Source of the DNA: Chrysomallon squamiferum
Lineage: Eukaryota; Mollusca; Gastropoda; Neomphalida; Peltospiridae
Assembly: GCA_012295275.1 (NCBI GenBank)
Contig: CM022679.1
Coordinates: forward strand, 2,584,116-2,648,115
Direction of reading: 5' to 3'
Length of the DNA stretch: 64,000 bases
Of this stretch, positions 13,773-28,439 are shown in pieces. The notes beneath the pieces are model-generated. The model saw only the letters and a program-made list of their open reading frames with translations, did no database searches and was not told the DNA's origin. Positions within the stretch are counted from its first letter, which is position 1. The number at the start of each line of letters is the position of its first letter. Both the position numbers and the translations under genes were made by a program.

Positions 13773-14720
13773 AAACTATTAAATATATGCTATAAAAGCT
13801 CAGACAATATTTATTTTCAAATGATGTATACTCAGGCACAACCAAACACACTCGCAGAAAAATATTCTGACATTCAATGAAAATTCCCGCTATTAACTTA
13901 CGCCGGAATAATAAAAACAGAAGACTACGTTTACTTCGAAACAGTACGTCCATTCCCGAGGGGACCATTTAAGGAACAAAGGATAACAGTACTGTTTATC
14001 GTCGGTAAAAGGATTGCTAGCTAAAAGTGACAAACAGAAAAACATGATTCGCTGAGATCAAAGCGTTAATCATTTATGAAAAGATTATATTTGATTGGAT
14101 ATATTTTACAATTTATACTTGTAAAGATTAGTTGATTGCTGTTAATGTGTTTGATACATATTCTTCAGTTGACTGGATATATAGATCGGAACGTTACAAA
14201 ATTGTCATCAACATAAAATACAATTTTAATTGTCGTCTGCTCGTACGATTATACCTTTATGGTGGACGGAGAAAAATCGTTTAATTATTATTTAATGTAA
14301 TGAATACGTCTTGCAATCATATAAAGATTCGAAGGTTGTGATGAATATAAATAACAGATTTTATCGTTACATGTTGTTCAGTTCGTAGATTACTGTAAAG
14401 TAACACAAGTGTTGTGTTTTTTTCTCGTTCGTTCAAAGCGTTTTATCACGCGGCTGTTTTGTGCGTGGATTTACATCTAGGAGTGGTTTTTATCAAACAG
14501 TTTGTCTTTTGACGTATTTTCCTCCTTCTTATCTCTCACTGGTGAACAACTGATTGTGCTTACACTTCGCGTTGTGATATTACATCAGAGATTTACCTAG
14601 CTATAATACTTAACACAGTTTGTGAATGTAGTTTTACTCAAGTTTTGTTATGGATGTTCTACGCATCCATGGACTAACGCGGACGTCTAGTCGGTCGTTC
14701 AAATGATTCACGTTTTGTGT
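10870..14720. other. Intergenic stretch, microsatellites only
   Basis: No gene was recognised. A TA run lies near 11627-11690. A small GC-richer island at about 12560-12700 might be an old transposon fragment but has no clear termini. A long CT run (about 13525-13625) is followed by a CA run (about 13705-13767), which together produce the serine/leucine and histidine/threonine pseudo-frames there. Confidence 0.6.
13500..13768. repeat. (CT)n then (CA)n compound microsatellite
   Basis: About 100 bases of CT dinucleotides with short TA interruptions are followed about 80 bases later by about 62 bases of CA dinucleotides. No coding potential; length is probably polymorphic. Confidence 0.95.
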
Positions 14721-14888
14721 GGACCTGGATGTTCTGTTTTCTAAATAATCCATGTTCTGAATGGACCTGGATGTTCTGTTTTCTAAATAATCCATGTTCT
14801 GAATGGACCTGGATGTTCTGTTTTCTAAATAATCCATGTTCTGAATGGACCTGGATGCTCTGTGTTTTAAATACATTCTGTGTTCAGT
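14721..14888. repeat. 42-bp minisatellite, about four units
   Basis: Units begin GGACCTGGATGTTCTG at 14721, 14763 and 14805, with a diverged fourth at 14847. The first three are identical or nearly so. Because 42 is divisible by three, the minus strand stays open and repeats a 14-residue pattern (MDYLENRTSRSIQN). Flanks on both sides carry weaker related pieces (GGATGTTCC, TTAATTAACC), so this may be the young core of an older repeat. I do not regard the frame as a gene. Confidence 0.9.
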
Positions 14889-15087
14889 TTAATTAATCCG
14901 ATGTTGTATATATATATTTTTTGTTTTGGTTTAATTAAGGAGGATGTTCCACTGTGTATTTAATTAACCCGGATCTTTCGTGTTCAGTTAATCTGGATGT
15001 TCCATTTTCTGTTTCATTAACAGTCGAACGATTATTTTGTGTTAAATTAATATAAATTTTTTAATTTTAATATTTTTAAAATTGTTC

Positions 15088-15134
<47 letters not shown>

Positions 15135-15509
15135 GGTTCTTTATTATTTTTAGTTAGCCTGGATATTCTGTGATATACTTAGTGCACCTGGATGGTCCGA
15201 TTAGAGTTTGTGTGAATGAATCTGGAAATTCTCTGTTTACCTGGATGTCCTGTTTTATAAGTACAAGGTAACTGAACTTTCTGTTTGGCTTCACTGTAAA
15301 CACGTAGTAGTACTGGAATAACGAGGTATTCCGTGACCTGATATTGAGATACTGTACTAGTAATCAGAACACACTGTGTTATTAATTCTGAAAATCTCCA
15401 TTGTTTACACACAGGAAGAGGAGAGAACAGGGAAAGCCGCAACTTACCGAGCTGTGAACAATATCTGTGATATATTTAATATTTGGTTTAACTGACTAAA
15501 CAGTTCAGT

Positions 15510-16450
15510 GTTTGTGAATATATAGTTATAGTGAAAATACAATTATAGTGAATATACAGTTATAGTGGATATAAATTTATTGTGACTATGCTTTTACAGT
15601 GAATATACAGTTATAGTGAATATACTGTTATAGTGAATATACAGTTAAAGTGAACATACCGTTACAGTGAATATACATTTATTGTGAAATAAAATCATAG
15701 TGGATGTTATTGTGAATATACAGTTATAACGAATATACAGTTATTATGAATATACAGCTGGATTGAACAAACAGCCAAAGTGAATATTAATCTGTAGTGG
15801 TTATACAGTTGTTATGAATATACAGTTATAGTAAATATAAACATATTGTGAATGTACTGTTATAATGAATAAACACTTGTTGTGAATATTAATTTCTGCT
15901 GACTAAAAGTTTCTGTCAATGTAGGTCTACAGTCCTACTGAATGTGCCATTCAGATTAATATATAATTATGGCCAATGTGAATATACATTTCTGATGACT
16001 CTGCAACTGAAGCAAATATGCAGCTTTCGTGAGTATGCATTTATTATGAATACGGTGACGATGCAGTGAATATTTACTTGTGGTGAACATACAGTATTCA
16101 TTTATGGTCAGTATTCAAATACGTTTATTAAAAAACCTATTGTATCTATTCAGTTGCTTTGATGGTTACAATGACTACTTACTTACAGTGACTCGGAGTT
16201 GCATTTAATAATAAATAATCTCTATGCGTCTACATTTGAATGACTATACAGTTACAAATAATATACAACTGAATGCCTCTACTGTTGGTGTCTGTAAAGT
16301 TAGAGAAAGAACATTTAGTGAGAATATTGCAGCTGGAGTGAACATAGATTTCTAGTGATTGCACTGTTATGGTGAATACACTTTTTGGTGACAGCAGAGT
16401 TACGGAAATAACATTTACTGAGAATATACACTAACACTGAACACAGAGTT
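15510..16450. repeat. Degenerate short-period array (AATATACAGTTATAGTG-like)
   Basis: For about 0.9 kb the sequence keeps returning to variants of GTGAATATACAGTTATAGT with a period of roughly 17-19 bases, for example around 15530-15760 and more loosely to about 16440. It is an old, mutated tandem array lying upstream of the first GPCR gene. No open frame crosses it. Confidence 0.75.
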
Positions 16451-16752
16451 CTGGTAATTGTATTTGTTAATTTAAAAGCTTGAACTTTACGATGTGTATT
16501 TTTGATGAAGACTGTTTTAATGAATAGATAACAAGTAATTCCGAAGAACGAACGAATACAACGATTGTGATGAATATGAAATTATTAGATTAAAGCTTTA
16601 TGTGATTAAATATTTATGAAGATGCTCTATACAGAAATCAGCTCACTAATGGAACAACGTTAATAAGCGTTAACGACATTAATAGTGGCAGCCTTTTATG
16701 TGTAATATGATAATGAGTAATAGATTATTAAGTTAATCTTTTTTCTCCGACA

Positions 16753-16807
16753 TTGTTATCTTTATCAAATTTGTGTAATAATAATAGCACTAGTAGTAGT
16801 AGTAGTA

Positions 16808-16865
<58 letters not shown>

Positions 16866-17078
16866 ACTTGCTAATAGTTATTACAAGGACAACAACAGCA
16901 GCAACAACAACTTCTACTTCTATTCCACTACTACGGCTACATCCACTAATCCTGCTATTATTACCATTAGCACTACAACTACATCACCGACAACCACTAT
17001 TATTACTACTATTCGTAGTAATAATAATAAGAAGAACAAAACTAATAACGACGACGACGACGACAACATCTTTGCACC
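16753..17078 (+). repeat. Triplet-rich tract abutting the GPCR-1 start codon
   Basis: AGT and AAT triplets (about 16788-16863), then irregular AAC/ACT triplets and a GAC run (about 17050-17064), continue to within about 15 bases of the ATG. An in-frame TAA lies just before the GAC run in the receptor's frame, so the asparagine-rich upstream frame is not an N-terminal extension of the receptor. This is probably 5' UTR. Confidence 0.8.
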
Positions 17079-17568
17079 ATGAATACGACAATAGTGTGCA
17101 TCCCGGGTGCCTCTGTGCCTCTGACGAGCAGAAAGATCATCTTGCTGGACTTCCTGTCCCCAGTGGAACGTCACATCGTGCACCAGCCGTGGGAAATCGC
17201 GCTCAAAATCATCTTCTACCTCATCGCGCTGCTTGTCGACGTCGTGGGCAACACCGTCGTCATCCTGATAATAGCGCTGAACAAGAAGATGAGGACGACG
17301 ACGAACCTGCTGATACTGAACCTGGCGGTGTCTGACCTGCTCGTTGGGATTTTCTGCATGTGGATCCACGCGGGGAATCAGATCACGACGGAGTGGCCGT
17401 TCGGAAATTTTGGTTGCAAATTCAACGTCTTCATTCAAGGTTTGTTGGTTGAGTAAATACGATTGTTAGTGTTTTTGTTTTTGTTGTTGTTGTTGTTGTT
17501 GTTGTTTTATTAATGAGTTTTTCTATTACGTCAGTTTATATATATAATATTAATATATTTTCGTTACA

Positions 17569-17599
<31 letters not shown>

Positions 17600-19852
17600 A
17601 ATAATTAAATAAAAAAAAAGGTTTTACTCTTGCTACATTTAGAATCTTTATTCATATCGTTTTCTCATTTTACTCGGTTGCAAGAATAAAATGATAAACT
17701 ACAATGTATCTTAAATGTTATTATAATTTAAAAAATGTATCTCTCTCTCTCTCTCTCTCTCACGCAGTACTTGTATTAATCTCCAGTGTACTGACCTTGA
17801 CCTTCATCTCCGTGGAGCGTTTTATAGTCGTGGTGTTTCCTTTCAAAGCGAAATGGACTCCTGCGACCACGGGTCTGGTGATTCTGTGCATCTGGGTGGT
17901 TTCGTTCAGCGTGGCCTGTCCGCAGCTCGTTGTCAGGCAAGTGTTCGAGGTCCTGTGGAAAGATAGACACCAGATCTGGTGTCAGCAGGTCTGGAAGAGT
18001 GTCTACAAAGACAGACACTGCACAATATACCAGCCCGGCAAAATAGCTTACTACAGCATCCAGGGCATCCTCATGTTCTTTTTCCCCGTCGCCGTCATGA
18101 TAGGAGCGTACACCATCATCATCGTGAAGCTGGTGGCGAGGAAAACCCCGGGGACACACGTCACCAACGCAACGACGAGTCAAGAAAAATCGAAACGAAA
18201 AGTTTTAGTTTTGTTTCGTTTCTCTCACACGTGTCCCTCTGTTCTTTCTTCTCTCTCCTGAAGTTATGTCCATCTATATGTCTGTCTGTCTGTTTTTCTA
18301 AGTATCTGTGTATGTTTCAATATCTCTTTCTTTCTTTCTGTTTTAGAGGTATGTATTTTTCTTTTTATGTACGTACGTACGTTTGTATGTATGTATACAT
18401 GTATGTTTGTATATATATATATATATCTGTCTATCTGTCTTTCTGTAACTTTCTGTCTATGTGTGTATATAATGTATGTACGTATGTAGTATGTCTGTGT
18501 GTGTATATGTGTATAGAAAAAACATTGAATATATATATATATATATTTATAATTAATATTTTTTCTATACGACATACGTACTTGAACCAGTCTGTAACAG
18601 ACATAATCTACGTTCGTGTGAAGTAAAGGTTTTTGGTTTTTTTTAGACTGAATAAAATTTACCTGTCCAGCAACAAAATAAGGTTTAACTACTTTCTCTG
18701 TGCTTGCATCTGCTGCGTCCATAACAGTGCAAAACGTGCTGTTTTCACCACCATAAATAACAGCAGCTGTAAGATTGAACACAGATCTGTAATTAAGCTT
18801 CTGTTTCTCTGCTTGACAGGAACACGCCATCTGACTGAGACCATATTGTGTTTTTAATTAACAGATTATTAAAATGATGATTGCTGTCGTCGTAGTGTTT
18901 GTGTTGTGCTGGACGCCACAGCAAGTTCTGCTTTTCTGGAACACGTACCGACCCAAAGGAACAAAGGTAACAACAACAACAACATCAACAATAATAATAA
19001 TAGCAACAAAAAACAATAACAATAATAATAATAATAATAGTAATAGCCTACAGATAGCGAATAAATTATTATTTGTCAAATTTGGTTTTTGATTCTTTTA
19101 TTTTCGATCTGAATTACTTAATTTGATCTAATACTACAAAATGATAAATTAAAAAAAAAAAAAAAAAAAAAGTGAAAGAAAGAAAAAACAATTTATTTTT
19201 TTTTTTTTTTTTTGGTTTCAGTTGGAAAGCTACATGGACGTGGTTTCCTACATCGCCCTCTACGTTGCCTTCCTCAACAGCGCCATCAATCCTATACTGT
19301 ACGGCGGATTCAACGAAAACTTTAGACGTGGCTTTTCCGACGCTTTTCGCTGTCTTTTAATAAAACAAAGAAATCAGGTTGTGCCTGGTAAGTATGCTAA
19401 ATCAGACATACTTAATTTTATTTTCAAAAAAAAAATACCAAAAAATAGTTGAGAGATATCCTGTATAATGAAAAAGTTATGTTTCGAAATTTATTTTAGT
19501 AATAATAAGATAAAATAAATAAATTGATTTCAGTTTTATGTGCAAAACCATAGTTGCCATTTCATTTAATTTAAGTTTAGCGTTTACATAAATATGCAAC
19601 AACATTAAGTCATTGTTTTATCATTATTATAATAAAAATAATATCCATAACAACAACAATAATAACAACAATGACAACAACAATAATACTAATAATAATT
19701 ATTATCATCGTCGTTATCAAATTCATCAAAATAATCATGTTGTGGTTGTTGTTATTGTCTATTATTACATTCTTTTTAAGATAATTCTAATCAACAACAT
19801 TCGTTGAAACCTAGAACTCTCCACCATTCAGGTTAGTTAGTTAGTTAGTTAC

Positions 19853-19933
<81 letters not shown>

Positions 19934-20210
19934 TATTACTACTGTTGTTGTTGTTGTTGTTGCTGTTATTATTTTATTAGCTGCATGATATGGTTTTCAA
20001 TATAATGTCTTATTATGAACGGATCTCTTACGTAATTCAAGGGAACTCTGTATTGTTTATTTTTGTTAATAAAATAATAACTTTATTCTAGTAAATCATC
20101 ACGTGGATGCTGTTCAAGAAGTCAAGGTAGAAACAATCACCGCCCCTTCCACGTCAGCTTTTCAAAATAAAGACCAAACCTGCAGTGATGTTTACCAAGC
20201 GTCTGTATGA
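17079..20210 (+). CDS. Class A neuropeptide-type GPCR, paralogue 1 (five exons)
   Basis: Exons: 17079-17439, 17768-18201, 18865-18966, 19222-19387 and 20092-20210 (1182 nt, 393 residues). The start follows an in-frame stop. Rhodopsin-family marks are TM1 with VVGNTVV, TM2 with LAVSDLL, ECL1 with EWPFG before the TM3 cysteine, ERF in place of DRY, TM6 with CWTPQQ and TM7 with NSAINPILY. The tail has a cysteine suited to palmitoylation and ends QASV. These features fit the peptide-binding beta group (the orexin/NPFF/QRFP/trissin-receptor neighbourhood). The ligand cannot be named from sequence. The exon 2 donor (GTTTTA) is weak, but both phase and the paralogue require it. Intron 1 ends in a CT run serving as the polypyrimidine tract. 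Intron 2 carries an exon-like frame on the other strand. Confidence 0.92.
18663..18830 (-). CDS. Exon-like orphan frame in GPCR-1 intron 2, opposite strand
   Basis: From an ATG at 18830 (MACSCQAEKQ) the minus strand is open for 56 codons, has normal-looking coding composition (FNLTAAVIYGGENSTF, KVVKPYFVAGQ) and ends at a good donor, CAG then GTAAAT, in phase 0. The surrounding intron is simple repeat, so this patch stands out. I do not recognise the family, and no following exon was identified. It could be a captured gene fragment, a nested gene's first exon, or chance. Confidence 0.3.
19845..19975. repeat. ATT/ACT/GTT triplet microsatellites in GPCR-1 intron 4
   Basis: A run of ATT triplets (about 19852-19900) passes into ACT triplets and then GTT triplets. 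It sits between exon 4 and exon 5 of the first receptor gene. Confidence 0.9.
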
Positions 20211-21023
20211 CAGAGATGCTCAGGAACTCAGAGCAGGATTTACAAACAAAAAACAAACACACCACCTACCGCTAGAGCAGGGCTTATTTTGTGCAAATAT
20301 TAGTTTTGCACTTGGAAGAAAACATATGAATGCTCAGTCGGAAACGAAATTAGGGAACTCAGTTGACGGATTTATTCCCAAGATGATCTGGAACGAAGGA
20401 AATTAGCGATGTTTTTTAAAAGATTTGAAACATTTTTTTTACAGTACAGTGAGAAAGTTCAAGGACGTTTGATATCGGGCACATAACTTGGTAGTCAGGA
20501 CTTGATAGATAAAAGTGAGAGTGTAATAGTGATCAAATTTCTCTGGTTAGCACTGGTTAGAGCAGATGCTAAGATGATGTCTGAGTACTATCAACTGGAG
20601 ATTTCTAAACAATAGATTATTACGACTAACTCCACACTTGAGTCCAGATAATCGGCTGTTATTAAGAACTTCATAAAAAGAAAAAGAAAAAAAAAAAAGA
20701 CTGAAAAAATAAAAGTCATTATTGTATGAGCATAACTGTTATTCTTCTGTATGTATTTTTATATTGAATGGATGAGTTGTTATTCGTTTATTGATGCCAC
20801 AATTCATTAACTTATTAAGTATCGGCCTAATATGGTTGTTTAATTGAATTCCACTTTTATTGGGATATTTTCCGTATAGTTTAACGCAGATGGAAAAGCT
20901 TATACCACGACCTTTTGACATAAATTATACTTTGAAATACAAAAACTTCTGTTTGTTAATGTCTTCATAAAGCGTTTGGTAACTAATCGTTCGCAGATGC
21001 ATTAAACAAAAATATATTTACAG

Positions 21024-21403
21024 CAGTGATTCCCAACGTGGGGTGCAAATTGAAAGGGATATAAAACGACCAAACTTCCAGTTACACTTTTATTCTGCGA
21101 CGGACGCGCCCGCTGACCTGTCAGAAAGCGTGCCCGTCGCAGACGTGCTTCACAACAGCTTGCTCTGATTAGCACGTTAATTTTTTTCCTATTCCTATTC
21201 CTAGTTATACTTTGTCTACATATGTTATCGTGTGTCTGGCAGCACCTACGAGCAGTATGTTTAGACTTTGTTTAATTAAAGGATTTCTACTTTATATTAC
21301 AGTAATTACACTTTTACAAAACTCAGTTTGCTTTAATATCAAAGGGGGACATAATATTTTTTGGATGCTGAGGGCACAGAGCAAAAAAGGTTGGGAACCA
21401 CTG
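21024..21403. mobile_element. Non-autonomous hAT-type DNA element, 380 bp
   Basis: The left end CAGTGATTCCCAACGTGGGG and the right end GGTTGGGAACCACTG are imperfect terminal inverted repeats of the hAT type. The 8-bp sequence ATTTACAG flanks both ends (21016-21023 and 21404-21411), which is the target-site duplication length of hAT elements. No transposase remains, so it was mobilised in trans. It inserted into one arm of an older inverted repeat. An internal segment recurs at 33595-33652. Confidence 0.88.
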
Positions 21404-21983
21404 ATTTACAGTATGGTTTCAGACACATTATTCCATTATTCATCAACGTATGGTTACAGATAAAGTATCCGTTTAATTACGATTTTCTTGATTTAATAAA
21501 CATCATTTTGAAGGTGTCGGAACAACAGAACAGACACTGGTGTTTTCTGAATATGTTGTTTACGTTAATAGTTTTCTTCTTGCGGAAAAAGGAAATTTAA
21601 AATAGTTGTTTTTAACTTAGTAACAAATGTAGATAAATCTGAAAGAAGCCTTTTTAAGAAGAAAAAAATAAAAAGTAAATAAAAAAAAATAAAAACAGCT
21701 TGACACAATAAAAATCAATTTACAAAAAATAAATAAATACATTAGTATTAATAGCAATAATAATAAATAAATAAATATAAACAAATAAAAAAATAAAAAA
21801 AATAATGATAATAAAGCGATAACGAATACTAAGAGTAAACAGGCATTAATTTATCGTTTGCTAATAATTTACCCGAACACAAATATCATAACCAGGTTGT
21901 TCAATAACAATTAACTAAAAACAGGTAAACGTATAAATAAAGTGGACGTAGGTAAACAGCCAGGAGGTTTTAGGAGAGGCTGA

Positions 21984-22218
21984 TTAATTTACTAGGAGCT
22001 TGAAAGCGTAGGTGATGACGTAGTTCAGGTCGTTGAACATCGAAAAAACCGCTTCGGTTCCATCAGACACTTTCTGTGTTCTACTGATACGGGGTCTGGC
22101 TGAAGTGGCAGTATTTTCATAACGTCTCTGTTTGACCGGAATACTTGTCTGTACTGCTTCGTAATACCCGGATGTTGAGAAATTATTTCTAAACTGACAT
22201 TTGAGAGTGATCAGTAAA
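21984..22218 (-). CDS. Exon-like C-terminal frame, unrecognised
   Basis: A T-rich tract ending AAATAG (acceptor just right of 22218) opens a minus-strand frame of about 77 codons ending TAA at 21984-21986. The composition is far less AT-rich than the surroundings, with text such as STSGYYEAVQTSIPVKQ and NDLNYVITYAFKLL. It looks like a terminal exon, but no partner exon was found on this strand to the right, where the second receptor gene lies. It may be a leftover of a gene fragment. No function is proposed. Confidence 0.28.
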
Positions 22219-22787
22219 CTATTTAAAAAAAAATAATAATAATATTTTAATGAATCGTAATACATGTTATAATGTTCCTTTCTGGGAAAGCTAATTTACG
22301 TTGTGAATGAAATGTCTAGTCTTGCAGCAGTGTTTGGAACAGGAAATAAAAATCATTCGTCGTTATGTGGAATGAGAAGAGTGTTTTGAAATTTGCCTTT
22401 GTTGTTTGAAAGTCCCATTTGATATGTGAAAACGTAAAGTTACACTATTTGAAAAGCATAATCAAACGGACTCTTAATCTGTAACCATACGTTGATGGAT
22501 AATGTGTCAGAAACCATACTGTGAAGAAAACAAAAATGTTGTATGTGTTATGTATACTCGATATTCTATAAAGACAACAGTTTCGTAATGGATACTAAAC
22601 TGTAACCATACTGTGTAAACAATAAAACGGAATGTTTATTTGTGAAACCATCCTGTAAACAATAATGCGACGAAGATAATTTAATAAATCATTTATCTTT
22701 ATCCTCCTATGAAATACACAACAAAAGCTGGTATAACGGTACTGTGACAAGAGTAACGTAACGAACAGCGGAGTGTTAACAGATAAA

Positions 22788-25758
<2,971 letters not shown>

Positions 25759-26056
25759 ATTACGTGCACGTGCAGATCCAGAATATTATCGGGGATAGAT
25801 AAATCTCAGGGTTTCATCCACATAATCACAGGTTTCGAAACAATAACACTGGTCTTATGGACGTTTACCAATAAAGAAGATTTCACTAGACTGGTGCACT
25901 GATTAACATGTGAATAGACTGGTCATGTTGAAATCTTGCGTCTTCTGGCTTGCAGGATTAACTTAAATATTTTGCTCACATTTCATGTTACAGAATAAAT
26001 CATTTGCCGTGTCCCCCATTAATTGTTAATAGTCTGTATTTATTTATTTATTTATT

Positions 26057-26140
<84 letters not shown>

Positions 26141-26247
26141 TAATAATTATGTTCACTGGTTTTTGTTTACAACTGTTTAAATTTTTCTCAAGCAGCTTTC
26201 ATTATGAAACATTTATTGTTTTTCCAAGGCACGTACTAGTTTACAGT
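25759..26247. other. 3' flank of GPCR-2 with a long TTA repeat
   Basis: This is the convergent gap between receptor 2 and the GGT-like gene. A TTTA run (about 26036-26068) passes into about 75 bases of TTA triplets (to about 26142). Both genes' 3' UTRs must lie here. Confidence 0.7.
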
Positions 26248-26649
26248 TTAATAGGCAGCAACCTGCCCATCTGCCCTGGGGTCCGACCCTGACCAGTAGA
26301 CCAAGTCAGCATCACATCCTTTCCCTCTCCACCAGGATCCCCTGGATATTATCTGACCACGCCCAAATACACTCCGTTCCCAGCCACAAATCGGACCGGC
26401 AGTTTTGTGACCCATCGTTCGTAATTTATCCAAAACGTCTTTTTCAATACCATCCTCCATAAATACCAGACCGCTTGAACTACAGTAAATACAAACAGTG
26501 AAATAAAGTAAATATTAACATAATTTCTGGGAGATTATTAGTCGTTTGAAATCATTCTTATGATTCATTTATAAAATTAATGATTGGTTATTTATAATAC
26601 GAGTTATCTTCCATTTACCTGTTAGTTATCTAACATGTATTTAGTCTTA

Positions 26650-26721
<72 letters not shown>

Positions 26722-26760
26722 CAGTAGCACTACTAGTAATAGCAGTAGTAGTAGTAGCAG
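26650..26760. repeat. AAT then AGT triplet microsatellite in GGT intron
   Basis: AAT triplets (about 26652-26690) turn into AGT triplets with AGC interruptions, inside the last intron of the GGT-like gene. Confidence 0.9.
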
Positions 26761-27161
26761 ACAGTATTTTATTAGTATAATGTTATTTTATCAATCAACG
26801 GTTTGGTACATTTCCCGTTCCAATAATTGCTCTACAGCTCCCGAATCACCAGGACGAAAATAATTTTCAAAGAAAGGCAAATACATTGTCTCAAGGATAA
26901 AACGTTCTATCTAAATTTTGTATTCAACATAATGTAAGAAATAAGATACTTACGTCCTGCCGCCTTCTATACAGAATCGTGGCTGATCCAGCGCTTCTTG
27001 CGGGTTCATCCCGAACTCAATCATGTTCAGAAGAACCTGTACGTGACCCTGGGGCTGCATGAAACCACCCATGACGCCAAAACTGCAGAGTAACTCTCCT
27101 ACGTATAAAATATGTAACTATTTATAATACATCGGTCCGTTAGGTGTTTATGTGTGTGTGT

Positions 27162-27162
<1 letters not shown>

Positions 27163-27228
<66 letters not shown>
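27163..27228. repeat. (GA)n microsatellite in GGT intron
   Basis: About 65 bases of GA dinucleotide, lying just 5' (minus strand) of the exon at 27098-26954. Confidence 0.95.
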
Positions 27229-27231
<3 letters not shown>

Positions 27232-27841
27232 AAGAGTTTGAAAGAATGTGATAGAGAGATAGAAATGTAATATAATTTGTATGTTACTTGCACAAATAAT
27301 TTATGATAGCCAAGATACAGCAGCAGATTTCCTTTCTCATAAAATCAATGTAAATTTATTTTAAATGAACAATCTTTAACAGAAAAATGTATTGCCATGT
27401 TGTTAAACAAATACTTGTTTATTCATGAACTATCTTTGTTGACAGTAACAGACTGTATTCAAAGGAATTTTTTAAATATAAGTATATAGACACTCTAAAA
27501 ACATAAAATCTAGACCAAAATTATTGTTATAAATTTAATCTTCAAACTACCAGCAACAAATATTTAAAACGAAATAAGACGAAATGGAGAGTAAAAAAAG
27601 AAGTTAATTAAATAAATTACTTCTTTTTTATTACTAAATATATACATATATAATATTGTTATAATCTAGGTAAAAATAAAATTCATACCCGAGGTAGATG
27701 ACGTCATCATTCCAGGTATGATGGTGTGGTACGGGCGTTTTCCAGGTTCCACTCGGTTTGGGTGAGAGGGATCAAGTGAAAAACCACAACCTCGATTCTG
27801 TACAAAAAAAACTGTATTAATTACTACTGAACTAATGAATC

Positions 27842-28000
27842 AATATAATATAATATAATATAATGTAATGTAATGTAATATAATATAATATAATATAATA
27901 TAATATAATATAATATAATATAATATAATATAATATAATATAATATAATACACTGCAATATAATATAATAAGTTAAAATACAATACAATACAATACAATC
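27842..28000. repeat. Pentanucleotide TATAA array in GGT intron
   Basis: About 110 bases of a five-base unit (TAATA), then related CAATA steps. It produces a tyrosine/isoleucine pseudo-frame on the minus strand. Confidence 0.9.
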
Positions 28001-28408
28001 GAACATAAAATATAAAATAAATGAATAAATAAGTAAATATTACATCAGTAATTGGATGAATTAGTAGCAGTTATTCGTTTATTCATTCATTCATTTATTC
28101 GTGTATAATAAACGTGTCTATGAAAACAAAGTTTCTGTCTACTGTTACCTGTAATGTGAAGCCGCAGCCCTCGGGAACAAGTCCCGTTCCAAAACCCATG
28201 TAGTTGCTGTTGATGAAGGAGCAGGCATTGCCGTCTTTATCAGCCGTCGTGAAGTAAATGGTGTCGCTACACATCACTGGCGATCCTCTTTTGACGTCGG
28301 CGTGAGCTCTGACGTAGTATGACACAAAAAATTACTGACAGATTATTATTTCTTTTTTAATTTTTCCGTTTTTGTTTTTAACTTTATTTTATCTTATTTT
28401 ATCTTATT

Positions 28409-28439
<31 letters not shown>

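Larger units (their letters stand above)
20211..22787. other. Spacer between the two GPCR genes
   Basis: It contains the 3' UTR of receptor 1, a hAT-type element (21024-21403), an inverted repeat with arms near 21404-21475 and 22463-22523, an exon-like frame on the minus strand (21984-22218), and AT-rich simple sequence around 21650-21810. Two CTGTAACCATAC motifs near 22480 and 22600 are related to the right arm of the inverted repeat. Confidence 0.6.

Noticed and set aside
14634-14876. Repetitive protein with a 14-residue unit
   Set aside because: The frame is a by-product of the 42-bp minisatellite, with no promoter, splice sites or stop context beyond it.
16753-17082. Asn-rich frame running into the GPCR-1 start
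   Set aside because: It is in a different frame from the receptor and made of AAT, AAC and GAC triplets. The receptor frame has a stop just upstream of its ATG.
20185-20406. 73-residue frame after GPCR-1
   Set aside because: It overlaps the last receptor exon in another frame and continues in the 3' UTR; no domain seen.
27842-28000. Direct repeats considered as a CRISPR-like array
   Set aside because: It is a five-base microsatellite in an animal intron, with no spacers.
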